DNA from: Furfurilactobacillus milii
GTDB taxonomy: Bacteria; Bacillota; Bacilli; Lactobacillales; Lactobacillaceae
Assembly: GCF_009864005.1 (NCBI RefSeq)
Contig: NZ_WEZQ01000026.1
Span: 62,001-126,000, forward strand
Direction of reading: 5' to 3'
Length of the DNA: 64,000 nt
Shown: one piece after another, positions 52,711-62,515 of the stretch
How positions within the stretch are numbered: position 1 is the first letter of the stretch
How the letters are laid out: each line of letters begins with the position of its first letter
Notes under the pieces: model-generated
Told to the model about the DNA's origin: nothing
The model's input: the letters and a program-made list of their open reading frames with translations, nothing else
Database searches by the model: none
Translations under genes and position numbers: made by a program

Positions 52711-54027
52711 TTAAACATGAGCTTCATTGTACCGAGCAGTTGTTGGATCGTTTTTAGTTAGGCGACCAGCACCACGAACTAAGATCAGAATGGTAACAAC
52801 CAGTGAGCTAATGCCATAAATAGTGAGGGATACAGGAATGCTGATAACGTTTGCTAATGTCAGGAAGACAAACTGACCAACAGGGGCACCAATCATCATG
52901 ACTGTGCTTATGACGCCGCCGGTAGCTGCCAAGTGATCATCTGGCACAGTGTTAATAATGACTGCGTTGAAGCGTGGATTGATTTTGCCTAGTAAGTAAG
53001 CGGTGGCGAAGAAAAGAACCAGCAGAATCCATAGGTTGTGGAGGGTCAACATGTCGACCGCAACTAGTACTAACAGTCCCATTGAAGCGGCTAGGAGAGT
53101 GACCATCGACGTGTTTTTAAGCATGTCATTAACGAACACTGCCCCCGCAATAGAACCAACGGAAAAGACGATATCGAGCAGTGCAATGGTGTAGCCGTAG
53201 TTGATAAACCAAAAACTGCTCATGTGGAGAAAAATCAAGTTTGATAATGGATCGATGGCGGTACCTAGTAGGTTGACGGCCAACCCTGCAACAATCATAA
53301 ATAATAAGAAGGGGTTTTGCGTAAATTCTTGCATTGCTAGTTTGAAACTAGTGCCAAAGCCCTCTTTTGATTCACTGTTTTCCGCCAAGCGAGACGCTTT
53401 AGCGCTCAGAACGGATTTATGAACATCAGATTCGGCTTGATCATATTGATGACGAGCAATAAAGAAGATTCCGCCGGCAGCTAAGAATGTGAGTGCGTCA
53501 AGTAAAGCGAACAGATCGTACTGATGGTGAAGTGCGACGATTAGTGTGGCACCTAGCGCTGAAGCCACAATCTGAACCAAACTACCAATGGCAGTGCCGA
53601 TTGAAGTGGCTTCATTCATGTGTTCTGGCGCGACGATGTGCTTCATAAGTGGCGTGGATAAACTATTGCCGTAATCACCAAGTAGGCGGGCTATGATATC
53701 CAATGCCATGATGAAGAAGAAAATACCTTCTTTGGTTGAACGGCCAATCAGTGATGCGATGATCAGGAACAAGATGGTCTGTACAAAATACGAGAACCAC
53801 ATTGCGTGTCGTTTATTAAATGTTCGGTCGGCCAAATATCCGGTAAAGATGTTTGCTAAGGCGGGTATGACCCATGCAATGGAGGCTATGGAAACGGCCA
53901 GTGTTTTGAATGGCAGCGTGGCGGCGTAGATTAAAAAGACGATACTGTATAAACCACTGCCAATTTGATCGATGATGCCAACGTTGACGAGCGTTCGGAA
54001 TGCCCGATTTGTTTTATATTCATGCAT
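52711..54027 (-). CDS. MFS transporter
   Basis: A 438-residue protein with about 12 helices, start at 54027 (MHEYKTNRAF) set by AGAGGG; the longer frame upstream lacks a site. The FTGYLADRTFNKRHAMWFSY segment is the loop 2-3 signature of major facilitator proteins. It resembles the lactobacillar MFS group of multidrug or unknown efflux. No substrate can be named. Confidence 0.85.
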   Translation of the reverse strand: MHEYKTNRAFRTLVNVGIIDQIGSGLYSIVFLIYAATLPFKTLAVSIASIAWVIPALANIFTGYLADRTFNKRHAMWFSYFVQTILFLIIASLIGRSTKEGIFFFIMALDIIARLLGDYGNSLSTPLMKHIVAPEHMNEATSIGTAIGSLVQIVASALGATLIVALHHQYDLFALLDALTFLAAGGIFFIARHQYDQAESDVHKSVLSAKASRLAENSESKEGFGTSFKLAMQEFTQNPFLLFMIVAGLAVNLLGTAIDPLSNLIFLHMSSFWFINYGYTIALLDIVFSVGSIAGAVFVNDMLKNTSMVTLLAASMGLLVLVAVDMLTLHNLWILLVLFFATAYLLGKINPRFNAVIINTVPDDHLAATGGVISTVMMIGAPVGQFVFLTLANVISIPVSLTIYGISSLVVTILILVRGAGRLTKNDPTTARYNEAHV

Positions 54028-54201
54028 ATGAATTCCCTCTTTCGTAGTGCTCTCTCTAATTGCTTTAAAGTATAGCGGGGGTTTCAAACGGACTGTTGAA
54101 AATTTTCTTATATGATAATTTTAAATTTATAATGCCGTCCTTATGCGATTCTTAACGTTTGTGAAAAGGGCATTTTCAGCAGAATGTGCTAAACTATCAA
54201 T

Positions 54202-54876
54202 ATGAAAAATAACAATCAAGAACAACCAATGAGTCGCACACAACGGTATGATGCCAAGCAACGTGGCTCGATACCGCAATCACCACAACAGCCAGCATCA
54301 CAGGGGTTCACTAAGCAAAAAAAGCCCCATGGATTTCTGAGCTTTTTGGCTGGCCTCATCTTTGTGTTAGCCCTGATCGTTCGTTTGACCGTGTTAAGCG
54401 GCACATTTATGGAAGGGGCAATTCAAACACCGACTGTCATCAGCCGGGTGCACGCAGAAGTGGCCAGTCAATTGCAGGCTAAAAATTTGCCAACGAGTTT
54501 AGCCACAGATGATTTAATCAAGGCCACATTAAAGACTGGTACGCGGGAAACGTATGCTGGCGAAAGTTTGGATTTCAACACGGCAGCTATGCGCAGTGCT
54601 GTTCGCGATGATGTGAATCAGCAGGCGTCATCACTTGGATTAGCGGGGACCGCTGCTAGTGACGCCATTGTCAATTTGATTAGTAGCCAGGTGCTGACCC
54701 AAGCCAGTGCTAATTACCACGACGATACGTTAGAATATTTTGCCGAACACGTGAAAAGTTATCAAATGTGGACGACGATTATCATTATTATCAACGGGAT
54801 TGTGTGGGTTTTGTTGTTAGTCAGCAATCACCGTCGCCGCCGTGCTCGCCGTTTGAGTCGTAAGCAAGTTGCCTAA
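54202..54876 (+). CDS. Unrecognised membrane protein with two helices
   Basis: A 224-residue protein. A basic, Gln/Pro-rich cytoplasmic N-terminus (1-42) precedes a helix (about 43-68), a roughly 120-residue extracellular helical domain, a second helix (about 192-210) and a basic tail (RRRRARRLSRKQ). The domain between the helices is not recognised. No ribosome site of strong match; the gene lies divergently from the MFS gene and 36 nt ahead of the HIT gene. Confidence 0.72.
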   Translation: MKNNNQEQPMSRTQRYDAKQRGSIPQSPQQPASQGFTKQKKPHGFLSFLAGLIFVLALIVRLTVLSGTFMEGAIQTPTVISRVHAEVASQLQAKNLPTSLATDDLIKATLKTGTRETYAGESLDFNTAAMRSAVRDDVNQQASSLGLAGTAASDAIVNLISSQVLTQASANYHDDTLEYFAEHVKSYQMWTTIIIIINGIVWVLLLVSNHRRRRARRLSRKQVA

Positions 54877-54912
54877 ACACACGTTGTAACAGACATTATG
54901 GGAGGGAACACT

Positions 54913-55302
54913 TTGGAAACAAAGTTTGAAACGTTACCTGGTTGTCCGTTTTGCGAAAAAGCGGATAAGGATATTATTCTGCAAAACGACTTCGCTAAAG
55001 CGTTTTGGGATATCAAACCGGTTAACCCGGGTCACACTTTAATCGTGCCACGTCGCCACGTAGAGAATTGGTGGGGATTGACTAAGGATGAGAAAAACGC
55101 CATCGATGACCTTGTTGTTCAAATGAAGCAGATTTTGGACGAACGTTACCAACCCGATGCTTATAACATTGGGATGAACCTAGGAGCAGATGCTGGACAA
55201 ACGGTGTTTCATGCGCACGTTCACTTAATTCCACGTTACTATGGTGACATGAAGGTGCCAGAGGGTGGCGTTCGGAATCTGATTCCACGTAAGTTGAAAT
55301 AA
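54913..55302 (+). CDS. HIT family protein
   Basis: A 129-residue histidine triad protein. CPFCEKADKD (N-terminal CxxC) and the C-terminal HAHVHLIPR triad are the HIT hallmarks. Such enzymes hydrolyse nucleotide phosphoramidates or adenylylated compounds. The start is set at the TTG at 54913 by GGAGGG; the upstream ATG at 54898 precedes the ribosome site. Confidence 0.92.
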   Translation: METKFETLPGCPFCEKADKDIILQNDFAKAFWDIKPVNPGHTLIVPRRHVENWWGLTKDEKNAIDDLVVQMKQILDERYQPDAYNIGMNLGADAGQTVFHAHVHLIPRYYGDMKVPEGGVRNLIPRKLK

Positions 55303-55333
55303 GTATTCGTTTGGAACTGAGAATTTTACGATA

Positions 55334-55367
55334 AGCAATCCACTGAATGAGGTGGGTTGCTTTTCTT
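55334..55367 (+). terminator. Terminator of the HIT gene
   Basis: AGCAATCCAC pairs with GTGGGTTGCT (G-T pair allowed), followed by TTTTCTTTT. Confidence 0.85.
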
Positions 55368-55455
55368 TTGCAAAAGTCGTCATCCGCTAATTGACGTACC
55401 CCCGACTTGAGGACGTATACTGTGTCTATAAACGAACGATGCGAGGAGGACGAAT

Positions 55456-56328
55456 ATGAAAATTGGGTTTATTGGGACAGGCGTTATGGGCGGCGCGATT
55501 GCAGAGCACCTGCTAGATGCTGGCAATACGCTAACGGTTTACAACCGAACAAAGGCTAAGACTGACAAATTGGTCGCAAATGGTGCAACATGGGCATCCA
55601 ATCCAAAAGCAGTTGCCGAACAAAGTGATGTCATTTTTAGTATGGTAGGTTATCCGCAAGATGTTGAAGCCATTTATTTTGACGATGACGGCATTCTCGA
55701 GGGCGTTAAACCAGGTAGCATCATTGTTGATATGACAACGAGTACGCCGACCCTTGCCAAACGCATCGCGGAGGCAGCGCCAGTGCACCATGTAACAGCA
55801 CTGGATGCACCTGTTTCTGGTGGTGATATTGGCGCACTGAATGCCACTCTGACAATTATGGTGGGTGGTGATCAAGCCACGTTTGATAAAGTACTGCCGT
55901 TGTTTAATCAGGTTGGTAAGTCTGTCCACCGGTTTGGCGAGGCGGGCGCTGGTCAACATGCTAAAATGGCCAACCAAATTATGATTGCGGGCACAATGAC
56001 AGGATTGACCGAAATGTTAGTTTACGCCAAGGCGGCAGGGCTAAACTTACCGGACGTGTTGGCGACCTTGAGTGCAGGTGGTGCGGATAATTGGTCGATG
56101 GACACGTATGTCCCACGGATTTTCAAGCATGACTACACGCCCGGTTTCTTTGCGAAACACTTTTTGAAAGATTTGCGAATTGCGTTGGATGAAGCGGATA
56201 AAATGCACTTGAACCTGCCAGCAACTGCTGCGGCCAAACAGCTTTACGAACAATTGGTTGATGACAAACATCTGGGTAACGACGGCACACAAGCGTTGGT
56301 CAAACTGTGGTGGGGCGAAGAAGCGTAG
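55456..56328 (+). CDS. 3-hydroxyisobutyrate dehydrogenase-family oxidoreductase
   Basis: A 290-residue beta-hydroxyacid dehydrogenase. The NAD(P) motif GFIGTGVMGGAIAEHL, the substrate-binding DAPVSGGDIGA, and catalytic Lys in GQHAKMANQI are in order. It oxidises 3-hydroxyacids such as 3-hydroxyisobutyrate, tartronate semialdehyde (reduction) or 6-phosphogluconate-like substrates; specificity unknown. GAGGAGG precedes the ATG. Confidence 0.9.
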   Translation: MKIGFIGTGVMGGAIAEHLLDAGNTLTVYNRTKAKTDKLVANGATWASNPKAVAEQSDVIFSMVGYPQDVEAIYFDDDGILEGVKPGSIIVDMTTSTPTLAKRIAEAAPVHHVTALDAPVSGGDIGALNATLTIMVGGDQATFDKVLPLFNQVGKSVHRFGEAGAGQHAKMANQIMIAGTMTGLTEMLVYAKAAGLNLPDVLATLSAGGADNWSMDTYVPRIFKHDYTPGFFAKHFLKDLRIALDEADKMHLNLPATAAAKQLYEQLVDDKHLGNDGTQALVKLWWGEEA

Positions 56329-56470
56329 TTTTAGACGGAGATTTAAACGTGTTATCTTAACTTACCAACACGTTAGCAGAGACGTAAAAAGTGTGAAACG
56401 GGACGCAATTTATCTTATTTTTTTGCTTTCGGGTTAAACTGACAGCATCAAAAATAAGAGGGTGACCGTT

Positions 56471-56743
56471 ATGGATAAAGATCCGCTAGAACACTTCGAT
56501 TACACGCCAGAAACATCCACATCGGAAGAAAAAATGCCTGAGGATCTGCGTTTGTCAGCCCAAATGACGGGCCAACCCAAGCGTCAAGGCAACAGACTGA
56601 CCACTGGTGCTTTCGTCGTGATTATGTCAATCGATGTGGTTTTATTGTTATTGTCATTAATCATGGGCATGCCGACTGTGTTAGCTATCGCCGTTGTCAT
56701 TGCGATTGTTGATGTGGTGTGGGGAATCTGGTTAATTCGTTAA
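56471..56743 (+). CDS. Small membrane protein, 90 residues
   Basis: An acidic N-terminal cytoplasmic tail (1-45) followed by two hydrophobic helices (about 50-68 and 70-88). Start at 56471 set by GAGGGTGA; a GTG upstream overlaps that site. No family recognised. Confidence 0.72.
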   Translation: MDKDPLEHFDYTPETSTSEEKMPEDLRLSAQMTGQPKRQGNRLTTGAFVVIMSIDVVLLLLSLIMGMPTVLAIAVVIAIVDVVWGIWLIR

Positions 56744-56777
56744 TTGTTAGACAGTAGAGATTTTTTCAATTAAGAAA

Positions 56778-56836
56778 AAAATAGCCGTTTGATTTGTCTA
56801 TTCACGAGCAAGTGATAGACGTCAAACGGCCATTTT
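56778..56836. terminator. Bidirectional terminator
   Basis: AAATAGCCGTTTGA pairs with TCAAACGGCCATTTT between convergent genes. Confidence 0.85.
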
Positions 56837-56842
56837 AGTGGA

Positions 56843-57646
56843 TTATTCTTTATTCTTAAACGCATCGTTCAACGAAGTTCGGTTCGATGCCAACAACTTT
56901 TGCAGTGACAAACGTAAATCTGATTCCTGAATCACATCGCTAATTTTATCTAGTGCGGCCATTTCGGAGGCGAACGTCTTGGCAGATAGGTTGTGACTAG
57001 CGCTGGTACCGTGGGTGACGTAATGGTACGTTTGGTACGCATCGTACCAGAAGACGTTGGCGTCGCGAATGTAAGTCACGTTGAACAATTGATCTTCCAT
57101 AACGGAGAGTTCAGTGTCAAAACGCAATTGGCGTTCGCGGATGATTGACATGGAATAGCACTTGTTCCACAGAAAGCCACGAATGTCGCCACCCGGTTTG
57201 ATGATGTCTTGCAGCATTTCGCCCTGAGTGAGGTGACGAGACAGTGGTTTGTTGACGGTGGCTTTGATCAAACCGCCATCGGCAAAGTACCCGCAACATG
57301 CCAAGTCCGCTTTTTGCTCAGTCATATTAGTAACAAAGTGACCGATATAGTCGGGTTCACACCAATCATCACTGTCAACGAAGCAGACGTAATCACCATT
57401 GGCCTCATCTAAGCCACGGTTGCGGGCTGCTGACACACCCTGATTTTCCGACTGGTGCAGCACACGCACGCGGCCATCGGCGGAGGCCCAAAAGTCAGCA
57501 TAGGTGCCAGATTCGTCAGGGGACGCATCATCGACCAGCAAAATTTCCATATTTTCGTATGTTTGCCGACAAAGACTGGCAACACAGCGATCGAGGTAAT
57601 CGACCGCTTTATAAACGGGCACGATGATGGTGACAAGTGGTTGCAT
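56843..57646 (-). CDS. Glycosyltransferase family 2
   Basis: A 267-residue GT-A enzyme. VTIIVPVYKAVDYLDRCVAS, ILLVDDASPDESG, NQGVSAARNRGL and the DXD motif in CFVDSDDWCEPD are typical of inverting GT2 enzymes that build surface polysaccharides. Acceptor and donor unknown. It stands alone, not inside an EPS cluster. Confidence 0.92.
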   Translation of the reverse strand: MQPLVTIIVPVYKAVDYLDRCVASLCRQTYENMEILLVDDASPDESGTYADFWASADGRVRVLHQSENQGVSAARNRGLDEANGDYVCFVDSDDWCEPDYIGHFVTNMTEQKADLACCGYFADGGLIKATVNKPLSRHLTQGEMLQDIIKPGGDIRGFLWNKCYSMSIIRERQLRFDTELSVMEDQLFNVTYIRDANVFWYDAYQTYHYVTHGTSASHNLSAKTFASEMAALDKISDVIQESDLRLSLQKLLASNRTSLNDAFKNKE

Positions 57647-57779
57647 TTGTTCAGCTCCTTAGGTTAATTTGACTGGTTCAATTTAATTTACTCATATTAA
57701 TCATCGAAATTCGTGTGATAACTTGCTTCTAGGATACACGAATTTACACCAGACGATAAGCACCAAGCATTCAATGTTC

Positions 57780-57822
57780 AAAAAAACTACGATGAAATTG
57801 TCACTCTCATCGTAGCTTTTTT
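57780..57822 (-). terminator. Terminator of the OppA-like gene
   Basis: AGCTACGATGA pairs with TCATCGTAGT on the minus strand, followed by seven T. Confidence 0.85.
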
Positions 57823-57861
57823 GAATCAATATTATAGTTACCGCTTCTGAATAATAATTAG

Positions 57862-59496
57862 CTACTTAACTTCGACTGATTTATAATTCCAGTTCAATCC
57901 GGCTGAGTTGTAAATGACACCCTTTACGTAGGGGCGTTGTAGGAATGGACCAGAACCAAAGTATGAACCAGAATACAATGGCAGAATGGCATAGCTTTTG
58001 ACCAATGTTTGATCGGCTTTGACAAGGTTCTGAAAACGCGCCTCTTTATTCAAGGCGTTCTTGTTTGCAGAATCCTTAACGTTTTGGTCATAGCTGGCAT
58101 TTGTCCAGCTCCCATTGTTATAAGGAGCGTTCGTGGTGAAGAGCGCAAACGTATAAGGATCGCTGTAATCTGCACCCCAAAGGGTTACCGTGGCATCATA
58201 GTTTTTGTCTGTCATTCGCGTTAGCCGAGTTTTGTTAGGAACGTTTGTGACGTCAACTTTAACGCCGGGGAGCTTTTGAAATTCTGATTGCAGAAATTCA
58301 GCATTCTTTTTGCCTGTGTCGCTGTCATCAGCAAGCAGGTTGAAATGGAGATCGTTAATACCAGTTTCCTTTTCACCTTCTTTAAGTAAAGTTTTGGCTT
58401 TGCTTAGGTTTTGCGTCAGCGCGCCGTTGACCGTGGCTTCTTTAGCAAAGTCAGTCCCTGTCTTCGGGTCTTTGGCTAGCTTTGGTGGCGTGAATGTCTT
58501 AGCCGGTGTGGAACCATCTTGCAAAATGTTGTTGGTGAGCTGTTTGCGACTGATGGCATAGGATAGGGCAGCACGAATCTTTTCGTTTTTAAACGCTGGC
58601 ACCTTAGCCATGTTCAGAGAAACGTAAGTCACGGATGAACCCGCCCGATACAGATAATCTTTACTGTGTTTGTACTGGGCGACTTGATCACCACTGAGGT
58701 TGGCCATGTCAATCTTCTTGGAGTTATACATGTTGAGTTGCGTATTGGACTCTTTCACGACCTGAAAGTCAATCTTATTCAACTTAACGTGTTTCTTATC
58801 CCAATAAGTTTTATTTTTAACCCAACTCCACTTGGTGTTTGTCCCTTTGTATCCCTGTACACGGAACGGACCGTTATACACCTGTGTGGCGGAAGACTGG
58901 CCATATTTTTTACCAAACTGTTTGACAGCATGTTCGTTTTCCGGGAAATAGACCGGAAAACCGAGCAGGAGTTTGAAATAAGGAATTGGCTTCTCCAACG
59001 TGACAGACAGTTTATACTTGCCATCGGCCTTGATACCCAGGCTGTTCACAGATTTTTTACCTTTTTGGATGGCATCGGCGTTTTTCACGCCATCGAAGAG
59101 GTAGGCATACTGACCACCAGTCTTAGGATTGTTAGTTCGGCGCCATGAATACACAAAATCTTGAGCCGTAACCGGATCACCGTTTGACCACTTTACCCCG
59201 TGCCGTAGGTCAAACGTCCAGTGAAGGCCGTCTTTTGAAATTGTTGTGTGGGTTGCTAAGGCGTTTTCAGGTTTAGAATCCTTGCCTAGGCGATAAATAC
59301 CTTCTTCAGTATTGGACATTGCCTCCAATGATTCGTTGTCCACACCGAGTGACGGATCAAGTGACGGCATTTCTGATGGTAGTGCCAGATTCAACTGACC
59401 TTTATGGCCGGAAGCGCCCTTACTGTTCCCGCAAGCAGCCAACGTTAATACAGATAACGCAGTGGCCCCCAAAGCGATTAGTTTTCGTACTTTCAT
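57862..59496 (-). CDS. Peptide ABC transporter substrate-binding lipoprotein (OppA-like)
   Basis: A 544-residue lipoprotein, start at 59496 set by GGGGGG. Signal peptide with lipobox LTLAACG (Cys near residue 23), then the SBP family 5 domain (LDPSLGVDNESLEAM, RHGVKWSNGDPVTAQDFVYSW). It binds oligopeptides at the membrane for an Opp system. No Opp permeases are adjacent; it is 28 nt downstream of the Trp-type ABC operon and may be co-transcribed with it. Confidence 0.9.
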   Translation of the reverse strand: MKVRKLIALGATALSVLTLAACGNSKGASGHKGQLNLALPSEMPSLDPSLGVDNESLEAMSNTEEGIYRLGKDSKPENALATHTTISKDGLHWTFDLRHGVKWSNGDPVTAQDFVYSWRRTNNPKTGGQYAYLFDGVKNADAIQKGKKSVNSLGIKADGKYKLSVTLEKPIPYFKLLLGFPVYFPENEHAVKQFGKKYGQSSATQVYNGPFRVQGYKGTNTKWSWVKNKTYWDKKHVKLNKIDFQVVKESNTQLNMYNSKKIDMANLSGDQVAQYKHSKDYLYRAGSSVTYVSLNMAKVPAFKNEKIRAALSYAISRKQLTNNILQDGSTPAKTFTPPKLAKDPKTGTDFAKEATVNGALTQNLSKAKTLLKEGEKETGINDLHFNLLADDSDTGKKNAEFLQSEFQKLPGVKVDVTNVPNKTRLTRMTDKNYDATVTLWGADYSDPYTFALFTTNAPYNNGSWTNASYDQNVKDSANKNALNKEARFQNLVKADQTLVKSYAILPLYSGSYFGSGPFLQRPYVKGVIYNSAGLNWNYKSVEVK

Positions 59497-59524
59497 AAAC
59501 AATGATTCCCCCCAGAATGATGTT

Positions 59525-60346
59525 TTATAAATCTTCAAAGAAGTTGAATAACTGTTCCCGCGTGAGCTGTTTCTTTTCCTCGCCACGGACGTCGAACGTA
59601 ATCTTGCCAGCGTTCAGAACAATCAGCCGGTTACCGTATTTCAAGGCGTCCTCTAGCCGGTGGGTGATCATCAGGCAGGTGAGGTGGTCGGCGGCAATTC
59701 TATCGTTAGTTGCCGTCATGAGTTGTTGGGACGTTTTGGGGTCCAGCGCTGCGGTATGTTCATCCAGCAACAGTAGTTCCGGTTTACTTTCAACAGCCAT
59801 TAGAAAGCTAAGTGCCTGCCGTTGTCCACCAGAAAGACTGCCAGTTGCTGTGTTCAAACGATTTTCCAGATTGTTATTCATGGTTGAAGCCATGGCTTTG
59901 TATTCGTCGAGATGTTTGCGCAAACCTCGTGGCACGAGTCCACGGCGTTGCCCACGTTTGCTAGCTAACAGAAGATTTTCGGCAACGGTCATCCGTGGTG
60001 CAGTCCCTAGTTTAGGGTCCTGGAACACCCGCGCTAGAAAACGAGTCCGCTGTTCTTCACTTTCACGTTTGATTGACTTGCCATGCAGTAAGACATCACC
60101 TTCGTCAGCGTTCAAATTGCCACCGATAACGTTGAATAGGGTGGATTTACCGGCCCCGTTAGAGCCCAAGACGGTAATGAAATCGCTGGGGTAAACAGTC
60201 AGGTTCAGGCCATTTAAAATCTTCGTTTCGTTAGCGGTATGTGCGTTAACCACTGTGGAGACGTCTTTCAATTCCAATAGCGGTGTTTTGGTTGCTGTAT
60301 CAGCGTTCACAGTTTCATTAGCAGTTGCATTAGTTGTTGCGTTCAT
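59525..60346 (-). CDS. ABC transporter ATP-binding protein (TrpZ-like)
   Basis: A 273-residue ATPase, start at 60346 (MNATTNAT) set by AAAGGAG. Walker A GSNGAGKST, signature SLSGGQRQALSFL, Walker B ELLLLDEHTAALD. An unusual Thr/Asn/Ala-rich N-terminal tail of about 20 residues. It overlaps the permease gene by 17 bp. It energises the amino-acid-type transporter with TrpX-like binding protein. Confidence 0.9.
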   Translation of the reverse strand: MNATTNATANETVNADTATKTPLLELKDVSTVVNAHTANETKILNGLNLTVYPSDFITVLGSNGAGKSTLFNVIGGNLNADEGDVLLHGKSIKRESEEQRTRFLARVFQDPKLGTAPRMTVAENLLLASKRGQRRGLVPRGLRKHLDEYKAMASTMNNNLENRLNTATGSLSGGQRQALSFLMAVESKPELLLLDEHTAALDPKTSQQLMTATNDRIAADHLTCLMITHRLEDALKYGNRLIVLNAGKITFDVRGEEKKQLTREQLFNFFEDL

Positions 60347-61235
60347 CGCGAACACTCCTTTCAATCAGGCGGTCAAAGTGGAAGAACTTGCGGAACCGTG
60401 GCAACAACAGGCAAATGGCCAAGATAATGGCGGATAGCAAGTTGAGGTCGTTGGCCGAGAAGTTTAACTGGAGGACGATCAGTAACACGAAACGGTAAAG
60501 GATACTGCCTAGTGTGACCGCGACCAAACGTTGTGTCAGAGAAAGATCACCGAACGCCACTTCACCAATAATGATGGAAGCTAAGGCGATAACGATGATC
60601 CCGATGCCCATGTTAACGTCCGCGTAACCATTGTTTTGGGCAACTAAGGCGCCACCCATCGCAATCATGCCGTTTGAAATCATCAATCCCATAATTGTCA
60701 TGCGGTCTGTCTTGATCCCGATGGAACGGGCCATGGTCGGATTGTCACCGGTGGCGATGAACGCTTGACCAAGGTTAGTGTTCAGGAAGAAGACAAGGAG
60801 CAGGGTGACAACGATGATGACCACTAAACCGACAAAGACACTGTCGAAATATTGTGGTAGTGAAGCTAAAAAGTCGTTCTTAAATAGGGAGGACTTGCCG
60901 AGCAAACTGAGGTTGGCGCGGCCCATGATCCGCAGGTTAACGGAATAGGCGGCTGTCATGACCAAAATCCCGGCTAACAAAATCGGAATGCGGCCCTTTG
61001 TGTAAAGTAATCCAGTAATTAAACCGGCGACCATCCCAACTAGAAACGCGCAAAGTGTCGCTAACAGGGGATTCATGCCACGGTAGATGAGGGCGACAGC
61101 TGTTGCGGCGCCGAGTGGAAAGGTGCCTTCAACGGTCATATCAGGGAAGTCGAGAATTCTAAAGGTAAGAAAGAGGCCAAGCCCCAGGACGGCCCATAGT
61201 AGGCCCTGTCCGATAGCTGATGTGATTAAACTCAT
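60330..61235 (-). CDS. ABC transporter permease (TrpY-like)
   Basis: A 301-residue permease with eight or nine helices. The order (GLFLTFRILDFPDMTVEGTF, GRIPILLAGILVM) matches branched-chain/ TrpY-type permeases paired with TrpX binding proteins. It overlaps the binding-protein gene by 4 nt. Confidence 0.88.
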   Translation of the reverse strand: MSLITSAIGQGLLWAVLGLGLFLTFRILDFPDMTVEGTFPLGAATAVALIYRGMNPLLATLCAFLVGMVAGLITGLLYTKGRIPILLAGILVMTAAYSVNLRIMGRANLSLLGKSSLFKNDFLASLPQYFDSVFVGLVVIIVVTLLLVFFLNTNLGQAFIATGDNPTMARSIGIKTDRMTIMGLMISNGMIAMGGALVAQNNGYADVNMGIGIIVIALASIIIGEVAFGDLSLTQRLVAVTLGSILYRFVLLIVLQLNFSANDLNLLSAIILAICLLLPRFRKFFHFDRLIERSVRDERNN

Positions 61236-62227
61236 TTGAATAGTTCCCCTTTCTGTTGTGCTTCTTTGATGTAGGATTTCGGAATGGTGATCCCTAGTTG
61301 CTTGGCTGTTTTAAGGTTGATGGTTAAGTCGCCGTGACGGACGTACTTGATTGGCGTCGTCGCTGGTTTTGACTTGTGTTTCAGAATTGATGCAGTCATG
61401 TCACCAGTCAAACGACCTAACTTGTACTGGTTAATGGCGTAGGTAGCAAGACCACCTTGTTTAACCATCGTGTCAGCTGCTGGGAAGACCGGAATCTTCT
61501 TCGCATTGGTGTTGGCAACCAGTGTTTGCATGGCGCTGGCAATCGTGTTGTCGGTTGGGACATAAACGGCATCAACCTGGCCGGCCATGGTCTGTGAAAC
61601 TTGGTTCAAATCATTGGTGTTAGAGATGGAGTATACCTTGAGCGTGATGTTTTCCTTTTTGCATAGTGCTTTAAACTGCTTGTACTGCGCGGTCGCTGAA
61701 TCATCGCTGGAAGTGTAGATAATGCCAAGCGTTTTCAAGTTTGGCGTCAGCTTTTTGATCAAACCGAGTTGTTGTTTCAGTGGGGCTTGATCCGAGACAC
61801 CAGTGATGTTACCGCCGGGGCGTTTGTTGTTGGCGACCAGCTTGGCCCCTTTAGGATCGGTAACGGCACCCAAGACAATCGGTGTTTTCTTAGTGGCATT
61901 GGCTAAGGCCTGTGCAGAAGGGGTCGCAATTCCGACCGCGGCGTTGACGTGTTCGTGAACAAAACGGGCGCTCATGGATTGCAGGTTACTTTGATCACCC
62001 TCGGCATTTTGAAAGTCGATGTGAATCGTTTTGCCAGGGATATACCCGTGAGCCTTCAAGCTGTCATCAATCCCGTGATTGATGGCGTCCAGCGCAGGGT
62101 GAGTGAGTAACTGTAATACCCCGACTGTGGGTACTTTTTGTTGGGCCGCTTGTTCCTTACTTTCCTGGAAGTAGGCGACACCGAGAAAAACTAGAATAAT
62201 GGCAATGAGACCATACATGCGTTTCAT
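61232..62227 (-). CDS. ABC transporter substrate-binding protein, TrpX-like
   Basis: A 331-residue protein with an N-terminal membrane anchor (MKRMYGLIAIILVFLGVAYF) and no lipobox Cys. The periplasmic-binding domain reads VPTVGVLQLLTHPALDAI, GIATPSAQALANATK, ITGVSDQAPLKQQLGL, AVYVPTDNTIASAMQ; this is the DUF534/ABC_sub_bind family that includes predicted tryptophan/tyrosine binding proteins (TrpX/YtrX). GGGAG precedes the ATG. The leader upstream contains a Trp codon-bearing peptide, consistent with tryptophan. Confidence 0.88.
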   Translation of the reverse strand: MKRMYGLIAIILVFLGVAYFQESKEQAAQQKVPTVGVLQLLTHPALDAINHGIDDSLKAHGYIPGKTIHIDFQNAEGDQSNLQSMSARFVHEHVNAAVGIATPSAQALANATKKTPIVLGAVTDPKGAKLVANNKRPGGNITGVSDQAPLKQQLGLIKKLTPNLKTLGIIYTSSDDSATAQYKQFKALCKKENITLKVYSISNTNDLNQVSQTMAGQVDAVYVPTDNTIASAMQTLVANTNAKKIPVFPAADTMVKQGGLATYAINQYKLGRLTGDMTASILKHKSKPATTPIKYVRHGDLTINLKTAKQLGITIPKSYIKEAQQKGELFK

Positions 62228-62332
62228 AGAAATAACTCCCTTTTCAAACAGAATGTGGTGCTGGCTAGATAGTGACTGACTTTGATGTGAAAGACGTTAG
62301 ACTTCAACCCGAAATTGCTCATGCTCGGATAC

Positions 62333-62367
62333 AAAAAGGGCAGTTCGCAATAATTGCGAGCTGCCCT
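62333..62367 (-). terminator. Second terminator of the Trp-type leader
   Basis: AGGGCAGCTCGCAA pairs with TTGCGAACTGCCCT, followed by TTTTT on the minus strand. It directly follows the first terminator. Confidence 0.88.
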
Positions 62368-62423
62368 AAAAAATAAAAACACCGAGCCCGCACAGGTTTT
62401 ATAAAATCCGTGCGCTCTCGGTG
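62368..62423 (-). terminator. First terminator of the Trp-type leader
   Basis: CACCGAG-CGCACGG pairs with CCTGTGCG-CTCGGTG, followed by TTTTTATTTTTT. It lies about 95 nt downstream of the leader peptide stop. Confidence 0.92.
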
Positions 62424-62515
62424 ATGAATTCACATCAAAGTTAGTCGGCACAGATACAATCGAAGTGATCTGACTTCAGATTGCATCCATGCAAGATGGT
62501 GGTTAAGCAATCTGA
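62424..62515 (-). promoter_or_regulatory. Leader region with candidate antitermination pairing
   Basis: Immediately after the leader peptide stop, TCAGATTGC pairs with GCAATCTGA around a 22-nt loop. This hairpin is well placed to change when a ribosome stalls on the leader peptide. No T-box consensus (AGGGTGGNACCGCG) was found. Confidence 0.55.
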